Assembly: GCF_000092645.1 (NCBI RefSeq)
Contig: NC_014165.1
Span: forward strand, 2,480,001-2,544,000
Source: Thermobispora bispora DSM 43833
GTDB taxonomy: Bacteria; Actinomycetota; Actinomycetes; Streptosporangiales; Streptosporangiaceae
DNA: 64,000 nt
Direction of reading: 5' to 3'
Shown here: piece after piece, positions 37,561 through 45,909 of the stretch
How the letters are laid out: each line of letters begins with the position of its first letter
Numbering within the stretch: the first letter of the stretch is position 1
The notes under the pieces: generated by a model
What the model was told of the DNA's origin: nothing
Database searches by the model: none
Seen by the model: the letters and a program-made list of their open reading frames with translations, nothing else
Made by a program: the position numbers and the translations under genes

Positions 37561-38844
37561 GTGTACGCGCCCAGCAATCCTGAGTCGATCTTCACCTACG
37601 GCGCGCCGGCGCTGAAGTTCGGTCCCGGCGCCTCCGCCGAGATCGGGTTCGATCTCAGCCAGTCCGGCGTACGCCGCGTGCTCGTCATCACCGACCCCGG
37701 TGTGGCGGCGACCGGCGCCCCGCAGCGGATCGCCGAGCAGATCGGCAAGTACGGCATCGCCGCGGAGGTCTACGACGGGGTCCACGTCGAGCCCACCGAC
37801 GAGAGCCTGCTCGCCGCGATCGAGCACGCCCGCGCCACCGGGCCGTGGGACGCCTACGTCGCGGTCGGCGGCGGGTCGAGCATCGACACGGCGAAGGCCG
37901 TCAACCTGCTCACCACCAACCCGGGCGAGCTGATGGACTACGTCAACGCCCCGGTGGGCGGGGGCCGCGCCCCGTCCGAGCCGCTCAAGCCGCTGATCGC
38001 GGTGCCCACCACCACGGGGACCGGGTCGGAGAGCACCACGATCTGCGTGCTCGACGTGCTCGCCCTGAAGGTGAAGACCGGGATCAGCCATCCGCGGCTC
38101 CGCCCGGTGCTCGCCGTGGTCGACCCGGACCTGACCCTCACCCAGCCGGCCGGGGTGACCGCCTCGGCGGGGATGGACATCCTCTGCCACGCGCTGGAGA
38201 GCTACACCGCCCGGCCGTACACCTCCTACGAGCACAAGCGGCCCGAGGAGCGCGTGCCGTACTGCGGCGCGAACCCGATCTCCGACATGTGGTCCGAGCA
38301 GGCGATGCGCCTCCTCGCCGAGTCGTTCCGTGCCGCGGTGCGCGACGGGAACGACACCGAGGCGCGGGCGAAGATGGCCCTCGCCGCGACCTTCGCCGGG
38401 CTCGGGTTCGGCAACGCCGGCGTGCACATCCCGCACGCCAACGCCTACCCGATCGCCGGCCGGGTGAAGGACTTCCACCCCGACGGCTACCCGGACGCCG
38501 AGCCGCTGGTGCCGCACGGCATGGCCGTGGCGCTCACCGCGCCCGAGGCGTTCCGGTTCACCTTCGAGGCGAACCCGGAGCGGCACCTGCGCGCCGCCGA
38601 GCTGCTCGACCCGGGGGCGGAGCGGCCGGACGACCCGGCGGAGTTCCTGCCCCGGGTGCTGCTCCGGCTCATGCAGGACATCGGCATGCCGAACGGCATC
38701 GGCGGTGTCGGCTACGACAGCGGTGACGTCCCCGCCCTGGTCGAGGGGGCGATGAAGCAGCAGCGGCTGCTCGCCACCGCGCCCAAGCCGGTGACCGAGG
38801 AGGACCTCGCCGGCATCCTGACCCGCTCCATTACGCTGTGGTGA
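37561..38844 (+). CDS. Iron-containing alcohol dehydrogenase, hydroxyacid-oxoacid transhydrogenase type
   Basis: A 427-residue enzyme of the ADHFE1/HOT branch of Fe-ADHs. The NAD-binding VAVGGGSSIDTAKAVNLL lies at about 99-116, and TTTGTGSE at about 150-157. The Fe ligands fall in AGMDILCHALES (about 204-215), GNAGVHIPHANAYPIAG (about 284-300) and VPHGMA; the second motif is characteristic of HOT rather than simple alcohol dehydrogenases. HOT oxidises 4-hydroxybutyrate to succinic semialdehyde while reducing 2-oxoglutarate to D-2-hydroxyglutarate. The GTG start follows GAGAGG. It is flanked by a lactonase-like and a 2-hydroxyacid dehydrogenase gene, which fits that reaction. Confidence 0.88.
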   Translation: MYAPSNPESIFTYGAPALKFGPGASAEIGFDLSQSGVRRVLVITDPGVAATGAPQRIAEQIGKYGIAAEVYDGVHVEPTDESLLAAIEHARATGPWDAYVAVGGGSSIDTAKAVNLLTTNPGELMDYVNAPVGGGRAPSEPLKPLIAVPTTTGTGSESTTICVLDVLALKVKTGISHPRLRPVLAVVDPDLTLTQPAGVTASAGMDILCHALESYTARPYTSYEHKRPEERVPYCGANPISDMWSEQAMRLLAESFRAAVRDGNDTEARAKMALAATFAGLGFGNAGVHIPHANAYPIAGRVKDFHPDGYPDAEPLVPHGMAVALTAPEAFRFTFEANPERHLRAAELLDPGAERPDDPAEFLPRVLLRLMQDIGMPNGIGGVGYDSGDVPALVEGAMKQQRLLATAPKPVTEEDLAGILTRSITLW

Positions 38845-38848
38845 CGCC

Positions 38849-39325
38849 ATGCCGATCTACGACCTGCGCTGCGGTGAGGGACACCGGTTCGAGGTGATCC
38901 AGTCCTTCACCGCACCGCTCCCGGACTGCCCCTACTGCGGCGCGGCCACGACCAAGGTCCCCAGCCGGGTCGCGGTGACCGGCCTGGCGAGCGCCCCGCC
39001 GCCGCCCGAGCGGATGCCGCAGACCTGGCGCGGCACCTACGGGGCGAACCGGGAGTACGTCGCCGAGCTGCGCAGGACCGCCGACGCCCGGCGCAGGCTC
39101 GAGGAGAAGTACCCCGAGCTCGCCGGGGACCGGCGGCCCATCCTCGCGCACGAAGGCCGGTTCGAGCGCGCCCCGCTGCGCGCCGGGGACCCGCTGCCGG
39201 GCGCCGCCCCGAGCCATGCCCACGCCCACGGGCACGGGCATGGTCACGGGCACGGCCACGGGCATGGGCATGGCCACGGGCGGGCCACCGGCGAGCGGAG
39301 CCGACCCTCGGAGGTCGCGCCCTGA
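38849..39325 (+). CDS. FmdB-family zinc ribbon protein with His-rich tail
   Basis: A 158-residue protein. The N-terminal zinc ribbon (MPIYDLRCGEGHRFEVIQSF to CPYCG, residues 1-32) is FmdB-like, with the first knuckle as CxxxH and the second as CPYC. A central helical region follows. The C-terminal tail (about 124-145) is a run of alternating His and Gly or Ala, suited to metal binding. It lies 4 bp after the transhydrogenase gene and overlaps the start of the next. A role in metal delivery to the iron-dependent transhydrogenase or Fe-S flavoprotein is a reasonable guess, not shown. The tail is encoded by a near-perfect hexanucleotide repeat at 39221-39282. Confidence 0.82.
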   Translation: MPIYDLRCGEGHRFEVIQSFTAPLPDCPYCGAATTKVPSRVAVTGLASAPPPPERMPQTWRGTYGANREYVAELRRTADARRRLEEKYPELAGDRRPILAHEGRFERAPLRAGDPLPGAAPSHAHAHGHGHGHGHGHGHGHGHGRATGERSRPSEVAP

Positions 39326-42180
39326 AGCCGTCCCAGCTCGCCGAGGTGCTGCGCAAGGCCGGGGTGCGCGACGTCGACGCGTCGTCACGCCGCCGGGCGG
39401 AGTACTCTTCCGACGCCTCCCTCTACCGGGTGCTCCCGTCGGTCGTGGTCTTCCCCCGCGACGCCGATGACGTCGCCGCCGCGCTCTCGGTCTGCCGCGC
39501 CGAAGGGGTGCCCATCACCGCGCGCGGTGCCGGCACCTCGATCGCGGGCAACGCCGTCGGCCCCGGGGTGATCCTCGACTTCAGCCGCCACATGCGGCGG
39601 GTGAGGTCCCTCGACCCGGAGTCCCGCACCGCCGTGGTCGAGCCCGGGGCCGTACTCGGCACCCTGCAACGCCTGGCCGCGCCGTACGGCCTGCGGTTCG
39701 GGCCGGACCCGTCGACGCACAGCCGGTGCACGATCGGCGGCATGATCGGCAACAACGCGTGCGGGTCGCGGGCGCTCGCCTACGGCCGCACCGCCGACAA
39801 CGTGCTCGCCCTCGACGTGCTGACCGGGGGCGGGGAACGGCTCTCCACCAGGTCGGAGATCTCCCCCACGCTCACCACGCTCCGCCGGGTGGTCCGGGAC
39901 CACCTCGCGGTGATCCGCACCGAGCTCGGCCGGTTCCCCCGGCAGATCTCCGGCTACTCCCTCGAGCACCTCCTGCCCGAACGCGGGTTCGACGTGGCCA
40001 AGGCCATGGTCGGCTCCGAGGGCACCTGGGCGCTGGTGCTCGAGGCCGAGCTCAGGCTGGTGGCCACGCCCGCCCGGACCGTGCTCGTCGTGCTCGGGTA
40101 CCCGGACATGGCGGCGGCCGCCGACGCGGTGCCCGCGCTCCTGCCGCACCGGCCGGTCGCCCTGGAGGGCTTCGACGCGCGCCTCATCGACCTGGTGCGC
40201 GACCGGCGGGGCCCGTCCCGGGTGCCGCCGCTCCCCGGCGGGCGGGGCTGGCTCCTCGTCGAGCTCGGCGGCGAGCACGAGGCCGAGCTGCGCGCCGCGG
40301 CCCGCGCGCTCATCGCCGACGCGGGCGCGGCCGACAGCATGGTGATCGAGGACACGGGGCACGCGGCGGCGGTCTGGCGGATCCGGGAGGACGGCGCCGG
40401 GCTCGCCGCGCGCACCCCCGCCGGCGCGCCGGCGCACGCCGGGTGGGAGGACGCCGCCGTGCCGCCGGAGCGGCTCGGCGCGTACCTGCGGGACTTCGAG
40501 GAGCTGCTCGCCGCGCACGGGCTCACCGGCCTGCCGTACGGCCACTTCGGCGACGGCTGCGTGCACGTGCGGATCGACTTCCCGTTCCACCGCCCCGACG
40601 GCGCCGCCGCGTTCCGGGCGTTCCTGCTCGACGCCGCCCGCCTGGTCGCCGGGTACGGCGGCTCGATGTCCGGGGAGCACGGCGACGGCCGGGCCCGCAG
40701 CGAGCTGCTGCCGCTCATGTACTCCCCCGCCGCGCTCGCCGCGTTCGCCGCGGTGAAGGACGTCTTCGACCCCGGCGGCGTGCTCAACCCGGGGGTGATC
40801 GTCCGGCCGGCCCGGGCCGACGCGGACCTCCGGCTCCAGCCGCCACCCCCGCCGGTGCGCGGCACCGTGTTCCGCTACCCGCACGACCGCGGGGACCTGG
40901 CCACCGCGGTGCACCGGTGCACCGGGGTCGGCCGGTGCCGGGCCGAGACGGTGACCGGGGACACGGTGATGTGCCCGTCCTACCAGGCCACCCGGGACGA
41001 GAAGGACTCCACCCGGGGCCGGGCCCGGGTGCTGCAGGAGGCGGTGAGCGGCGCCCTCCCCGGCGGGCTGCGCGCGCCCGAGGTCCGCGAGGTGCTCGAC
41101 CTGTGCCTCGCCTGCAAGGGCTGCCTGTCGGACTGCCCGACCGGGGTGGACATGGCCACCTACAAGGCCGAGGCGCTGCACGCCGCCTACCGGCGCCGGC
41201 TGCGCCCCGCCTCGCACTACACCCTGGGGTGGCTGCCGCGCTGGGCCGCGCTCGCCGGCCTCGCCCCCGGGGCGGCCAACGCGCTGCTCCACGCCGGTCC
41301 GCTCACCGGGCTGATCAAACGGCTCGGCGGGATCGACCCCCGGCGGGAGCTGCCGTACTTCGCTCCGAAGCGGTTCCGGCGGCACCGGCCGCCGCGATCG
41401 GAATCCCGGCCCGGACGTCCCGGCGAAGGCCCGGGGCGGACCGCGCCCGGCCGCACCGCGCTGCTGTGGGTGGACACGTTCACCGACCATTTCGCCCCGG
41501 AGATCGCGCTCGCCGCGATCGAGGTGCTGGGCCGGGCCGGCGTGGCCGTGGCCGTGCCCCGGGCCTCGCTCTGCTGCGGCCTCACCTGGATCTCCACCGG
41601 GCAGCTCACCACCGCCCGCCGCAGGCTCCGCCGTACCGTCGACGCCCTGGCCCGGCACGCGCGGGCGGGGATGCCGATCATCGCGCTCGAGCCGTCCTGC
41701 GCCGCGGTGCTGCGGTCGGACGCGCTCGACCTGCTCGGCCCGGACGACCCGGCCGCGCGGGCCGTCTCCGGGTCGGTGCGCACCCTCGCCGAGTTCCTGA
41801 GCGGCCTGCCGGGCTGGACCCCGCCCGACCTGACCGGGGTGGAGATCCTCGCCCAGCCGCACTGCCACCACCACGCCGTGCTGGGCTGGGACACCGACCG
41901 GGAGCTGCTCTCGCGCGCGGGCGCCTCGGTCACCTCGGTCGGCGGGTGCTGCGGGCTCGCCGGCAACTTCGGCGCCGAGCGCGGCCACTTCGAGATCTCG
42001 GTCGCGGTGGCGGAGACCCGGCTGCTCCCCGCGGTACGGCAGGCCGCGGAGGGCACGATCCTGCTCGCCGACGGGTTCTCCTGCCGCACGCAGCTCGCCC
42101 AGCTCGCCGGCGCCCGGGCCTACCACCTCGCCGAGCTGCTCGCCGGGCGGGCCGCCCCCTCAGGCGTGCACCAGCCGTGA
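39322..42180 (+). CDS. FAD-binding and 4Fe-4S fused 2-hydroxyacid dehydrogenase (YdiJ/D-2-hydroxyglutarate dehydrogenase type)
   Basis: About 952 residues. The N-terminal FAD_binding_4 domain has ARGAGTSIAGNAVG, GPDPSTHSRCTIGGMIGNNACG; the FAD-oxidase domain has GHFGDGCVHVRIDF and SGEHGDGRARSELL. Iron-sulphur motifs CTGVGRC (about 533) and CLACKGCLSDCP (about 594) follow, then two CCG-type motifs (CCGLTW, CCGLAGN). This is the YdiJ architecture, active on D-2-hydroxyglutarate in E. coli; D-lactate is an alternative. GGAGG (39310-39314) is ideally spaced for CTG 39322, which overlaps the preceding TGA as CTGA. GTG 39346 lacks a ribosome binding site. In this operon it would regenerate 2-oxoglutarate for the transhydrogenase. 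Confidence 0.9.
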   Translation: MKPSQLAEVLRKAGVRDVDASSRRRAEYSSDASLYRVLPSVVVFPRDADDVAAALSVCRAEGVPITARGAGTSIAGNAVGPGVILDFSRHMRRVRSLDPESRTAVVEPGAVLGTLQRLAAPYGLRFGPDPSTHSRCTIGGMIGNNACGSRALAYGRTADNVLALDVLTGGGERLSTRSEISPTLTTLRRVVRDHLAVIRTELGRFPRQISGYSLEHLLPERGFDVAKAMVGSEGTWALVLEAELRLVATPARTVLVVLGYPDMAAAADAVPALLPHRPVALEGFDARLIDLVRDRRGPSRVPPLPGGRGWLLVELGGEHEAELRAAARALIADAGAADSMVIEDTGHAAAVWRIREDGAGLAARTPAGAPAHAGWEDAAVPPERLGAYLRDFEELLAAHGLTGLPYGHFGDGCVHVRIDFPFHRPDGAAAFRAFLLDAARLVAGYGGSMSGEHGDGRARSELLPLMYSPAALAAFAAVKDVFDPGGVLNPGVIVRPARADADLRLQPPPPPVRGTVFRYPHDRGDLATAVHRCTGVGRCRAETVTGDTVMCPSYQATRDEKDSTRGRARVLQEAVSGALPGGLRAPEVREVLDLCLACKGCLSDCPTGVDMATYKAEALHAAYRRRLRPASHYTLGWLPRWAALAGLAPGAANALLHAGPLTGLIKRLGGIDPRRELPYFAPKRFRRHRPPRSESRPGRPGEGPGRTAPGRTALLWVDTFTDHFAPEIALAAIEVLGRAGVAVAVPRASLCCGLTWISTGQLTTARRRLRRTVDALARHARAGMPIIALEPSCAAVLRSDALDLLGPDDPAARAVSGSVRTLAEFLSGLPGWTPPDLTGVEILAQPHCHHHAVLGWDTDRELLSRAGASVTSVGGCCGLAGNFGAERGHFEISVAVAETRLLPAVRQAAEGTILLADGFSCRTQLAQLAGARAYHLAELLAGRAAPSGVHQP

Positions 42181-45100
42181 GCCCGACCGGCCCTTGACCA
42201 CCTGGAGCCGCGCCGGGATCCGCAGGCGCAGCTCGGCGACGTGGCTGACGATCCCCACGGTCCGGCCGCCCTCCCGCAGGCCGTCGAGGATGTCGAGCAC
42301 GTCGTCGAGGGTCTCCTCGTCGAGCGTGCCGAACCCCTCGTCCACGAAGAGCGTGCCGATCTCGGGCCCGCCCGCCTCGGCGGCGACCACGTCGGCGAGG
42401 CCGAGCGCCAGGGCGAGCGAGGCAATGAAGCTCTCCCCGCCGGAGAGGGTCGCCGGGTCGCGCGCGGCCCCGGTCCAGCCGTCGAGCACGCGGAGCGCCA
42501 GACCCCCGCCGGACCGTCCCCGGTCCCCCGCGACCCGGCCCAGGTCGTGCTCGAGCAGGTAGCGGCCGCCCGACATGCGGTCGAGCCGGTCGTTGGCCGC
42601 GTCGACCACCTGGCGGAGCCGCTCGCCGAGCACGTAGGAGGAGAGCCGCATGTGGTAGCGGTTGTCCGGCGAGGTGCCGCCGGTGAGCTCGGCCATCCGC
42701 CTGGCGAGGCGGTGCCGTTCCGCGGCGGGCAGGTAGCGCCGGTGGGCGGCCTCCAGCTCGGCGGCGAGGTCGGTGAGCTGGTCGAGCCGGCTCCGCGCCC
42801 GGTCCCGGGCGGAGACCCGCTCCGCGTGCTCGCGCTCGGCCCGCTCGTGCTCCTGCTCGAGCGCGGCCAGGTCCGGGGCCGGGCCGGCCGCGGCCGCGGC
42901 GAGCTCGGGGTCGGCCAGCTCGGCCTCGATCGCGGCCTGCTCGGCGTCGAACCGCCGCAGGCGTTCGGCCATCTCCTCGCGTTCCGCTTCGGTGCGGATC
43001 GCGGCCTTGGCGTCGGCCACCCCGCGGAAGCCCGCCTCGGCTGCCGCCGCCTCCGCCTCGGCGGCCGCGCGCTCCCGCTCCTGCTCGGCGAGGCGCGCCC
43101 GCTCCACCGCCTCCGCGGCGTCGCGGAGCAGCGCCGTCTCCGCGGTGATCCGCTCCAGCCGTGCGGCGAGCGAGGGGTCCTCGCCGCGGTGCTCGTCGAG
43201 GAGCCCGGTGAGCCGCGCCTCCTCCTCGGTGAGCCGCTCCAGGCGGGTGCGGGTCTCTGCCGTCTCGATCGCCAGCCGCCTGGCCCGCTCCTCCACGGTG
43301 GCGAGCTCCTCGGCGAGCCGCCGCCGCTCCTCGGCGAGCGCGGACTCCTCGGCCGCGAGCGTGTTCGCGGACTCGAGCGCCTTGTCGGCCTCCTCCAGGG
43401 CCCGGCGGGCGGCCTCCTCCTCGGCGCCCTCCGGCACCGCGGCGCGCGCCTGCCGGTAGGCCTCTTCCGCGGCGCGCGCGGCGGCGACCGCGTCCGCGGC
43501 GGCGGTGAGCAGCCCGAGCTCCCGCTCGAGCCGCTCCCTCCTCGCCCGCACGTCCCGGTCCTCGCCGAGCGCCTCGGCGAGGCGGGCGGCGAGGCGGGCG
43601 TGCTCGGCCGCCAGGTCGCGCTCCTGGGCGCGGTGCTCCGCGAGCCGGCGGCCGAGCACCTCGGCCGTGGCGCGGAGCCGGTCGAGCCGGGCGGCCAGCT
43701 CGGTGGCCTCGGCGGCCAGCTCCGGCTCGGCGGCCGCCGCCTCCCGTTCGGCGGCCATCGCCTCCTCGGCGGCGGCGAGCAGCGCGGCCGCCTCGGCGGT
43801 GCCGCGTCCCTCCGCGCGCCGGGTCACCTCGTCGAGCCGGGCCCGCATGCTCGCGACCCGCCGCTCGGCCTCCTCTCGGGCCCGCCGGGCCGCCTCGAAC
43901 TCGTCCTGGGCGCGCTGCTCGTCCTCGGCCGTCGGCGCGGCGTCCGCCGGGGCGGCCGGCGCCGGGTGGTCGGGCGACCCGCACACCGGGCAGGGCTCCC
44001 CGGGGGTGAGCTCCCTGGCGAGCTCGCCCGCCATGCCCTCGATCCGGGCCTGCCGGATCTCCTGGAACCGGTCCCGCGCCTCCTGGGCCCGGTCCACGGC
44101 CGCCTGGCGGGCCCGCTCCGCCTCGGCGAGCTCGGCGGCCAGCCGGTCCCGGTCCTGCGCGGCGGCGAGCCGTTCGGCGGCCCGCCGGCACTCCGCCTCC
44201 AGGCCGGGGAGCCGGGCGGCGGCCGCGCGGGCCCGGGCGAGCCGCTCCTCGGCCCGTTTCAGCTCGTCCGGCAGGCCGGTGAGGTCGGCGCGGACCGCGG
44301 CCTCCTCCTCGGCGGCCTCCGCGATCTCCCGGCGGAGCCCGGCCAGCCGTGCGGTGATCTCCGCGAGCCGCGCCTCCTCGGCGGCCCGCTCCTCGAGCTT
44401 GACCAGCTCGTCCCGGCGGGCCCGCTCCAGCTCGGCCAGGGACCGCCCGGGGTCCGGCCCCGCAGGCTCGGGCAGCGCGGCGAGCGCGTCCGCCTCGGCA
44501 CGGCGCGCCTCGGCGAGCGCGGCGGCGAGCTCGTCCCGGCGGCGGACCGCGGCGAGCGCGGCGGCCGCGGCGTCCCGGTTCGCGGCGAGGCCCGGGATCC
44601 GGGCCGCGGCGAGCCGGGATTCGGCGAGCCGTTCCTCGGCCCGCGCCAGCTCATCAGGCAGCTCGGCACGGCGCTCGGCGAGCCGGGCCTCCTCGGCGGC
44701 GAGCTCGGTGAGGCGCTCGCGCGCCGCGGCGAGGTCGCCGCGCACCGCGGTCAGGCGCGCCTCCTCGGGGAGGAGCTGCTCCAGCCGGGCCGCCTCGGCG
44801 CGGCGCTCCCGCTCCAGCCGCTCCAGGTCGGCCGCGCCGGCCGCCGGGCCGATGAGAGGGCCGGCCCGGCCGATCGCGTCGCCGGCGAGCTGCCGCGCCT
44901 TCGCCGCCGCCTCCGCCCGCTGCTCGGCCAGCCGGATCAGCGGGCTCACCCGGTCGGCCCGGGCCGCCTCGTCGAGCATCGACTCCAGGTCGGACCGCTC
45001 CTCGGCCGCCAGGGCGAGCTCGTCCCGGCGGGCGAGGGCCGCCTCGTACCGGCGCCGCCGCTCGGCCACCTCCCGGCCCGCCTCCAGCGCGGCGCGCGCG

Positions 45101-45909
45101 GACGCCAGGGCGTCCGCGCTCCGCTGCTCCTCCGCGCCGGTGGCCGCGACCGCCTCGGCCGCCGCGGCGAGCAGCGCGGCCGACCAGCCGAGCGGGTCCC
45201 CCGCCGGGTCGGCGGTCTCGGGGAGGGCGGCGAGGAGCTCGGGACCGGCCGCCCCGCGCATCCGGTCGATGACCGACTCGACCTCGCGCCACGCCTCCTG
45301 CTGCTCGCGCCCGGTCTCGGTCCGCCTTTCCGCGAGCCACCGCTCCACCTCGGTGTAGATCCGCACCGAGAAGAGCCGCTCGAGCAGCCTCCGCCGTTCC
45401 TCGCCGTCGGCGCGGAGGAACCGCGCGAACTCGCCCTGGGGCAGCATCGCGACCTGGCAGAACTGGTCGGCGTTCATGCCGAGCAGCTCACCGATCAGGT
45501 GGCCGGCCTCGTCGCTGCGGGTGGTGCGGGCGGTCCACCCCGCCGGGGTGAGCTCCTCGACGCGGGTCTTGGCCTTCTCCTCGACCAGGCCGGTGCCGCG
45601 CTGCTTCGGCCGCAGCCAGGCGGGCGACCGGGTGATCCGGAACCGGCGGTCCCGGATCGTGACCTCCAGCTCGACCACCGGTCCCCGGCCGGGCGGCGCG
45701 TGGTCGCAGCGGAGGCTCCGCGCCTTGTCCCGCTGCCCGGGCACCCGGCCGTACAGGGCGAAGCAGACCGCGTCGAGCACCGTGGTCTTGCCCGCCCCCG
45801 TCGGCCCGTGGATGAGGAACAGGCCCGCCTCGCTGAGCGCGTCGAAGTCGACCTCCTCGGTCCCGGGGAAGGAGCCGAACGCGGTCAACCGGAGCAGGTG
45901 CAGCCTCAT
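42160..45909 (-). CDS. sbcC: Exonuclease SbcC (SMC-like ATPase)
   Basis: A 1249-residue Rad50-like ATPase. Walker A is GPTGAGKTT (35-43) after an N-terminal MRLHLLRLTAFGSF strand. Long Glu/Ala/Arg-rich coiled coils surround a central zinc hook GEPCPVCGSPDHP. The C-terminal part carries the ABC signature LSGGESF and Walker B with TLFVDEGFGTLDEE. With SbcD it forms the SbcCD (Mre11-Rad50-like) nuclease that opens DNA hairpins and blocked ends. The ATG at 45909 overlaps the sbcD stop (ATGA). Its 3' end overlaps the convergent flavoprotein gene by 21 bp. Confidence 0.96.
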   Translation of the reverse strand: MRLHLLRLTAFGSFPGTEEVDFDALSEAGLFLIHGPTGAGKTTVLDAVCFALYGRVPGQRDKARSLRCDHAPPGRGPVVELEVTIRDRRFRITRSPAWLRPKQRGTGLVEEKAKTRVEELTPAGWTARTTRSDEAGHLIGELLGMNADQFCQVAMLPQGEFARFLRADGEERRRLLERLFSVRIYTEVERWLAERRTETGREQQEAWREVESVIDRMRGAAGPELLAALPETADPAGDPLGWSAALLAAAAEAVAATGAEEQRSADALASARAALEAGREVAERRRRYEAALARRDELALAAEERSDLESMLDEAARADRVSPLIRLAEQRAEAAAKARQLAGDAIGRAGPLIGPAAGAADLERLERERRAEAARLEQLLPEEARLTAVRGDLAAARERLTELAAEEARLAERRAELPDELARAEERLAESRLAAARIPGLAANRDAAAAALAAVRRRDELAAALAEARRAEADALAALPEPAGPDPGRSLAELERARRDELVKLEERAAEEARLAEITARLAGLRREIAEAAEEEAAVRADLTGLPDELKRAEERLARARAAAARLPGLEAECRRAAERLAAAQDRDRLAAELAEAERARQAAVDRAQEARDRFQEIRQARIEGMAGELARELTPGEPCPVCGSPDHPAPAAPADAAPTAEDEQRAQDEFEAARRAREEAERRVASMRARLDEVTRRAEGRGTAEAAALLAAAEEAMAAEREAAAAEPELAAEATELAARLDRLRATAEVLGRRLAEHRAQERDLAAEHARLAARLAEALGEDRDVRARRERLERELGLLTAAADAVAAARAAEEAYRQARAAVPEGAEEEAARRALEEADKALESANTLAAEESALAEERRRLAEELATVEERARRLAIETAETRTRLERLTEEEARLTGLLDEHRGEDPSLAARLERITAETALLRDAAEAVERARLAEQERERAAAEAEAAAAEAGFRGVADAKAAIRTEAEREEMAERLRRFDAEQAAIEAELADPELAAAAAGPAPDLAALEQEHERAEREHAERVSARDRARSRLDQLTDLAAELEAAHRRYLPAAERHRLARRMAELTGGTSPDNRYHMRLSSYVLGERLRQVVDAANDRLDRMSGGRYLLEHDLGRVAGDRGRSGGGLALRVLDGWTGAARDPATLSGGESFIASLALALGLADVVAAEAGGPEIGTLFVDEGFGTLDEETLDDVLDILDGLREGGRTVGIVSHVAELRLRIPARLQVVKGRSGSRLVHA

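Noticed and set aside
39385-42126. A 900-codon open frame antisense to the FAD/Fe-S dehydrogenase
   Set aside because: No domain, no ribosome binding site, and mirror of a well-defined coding region.
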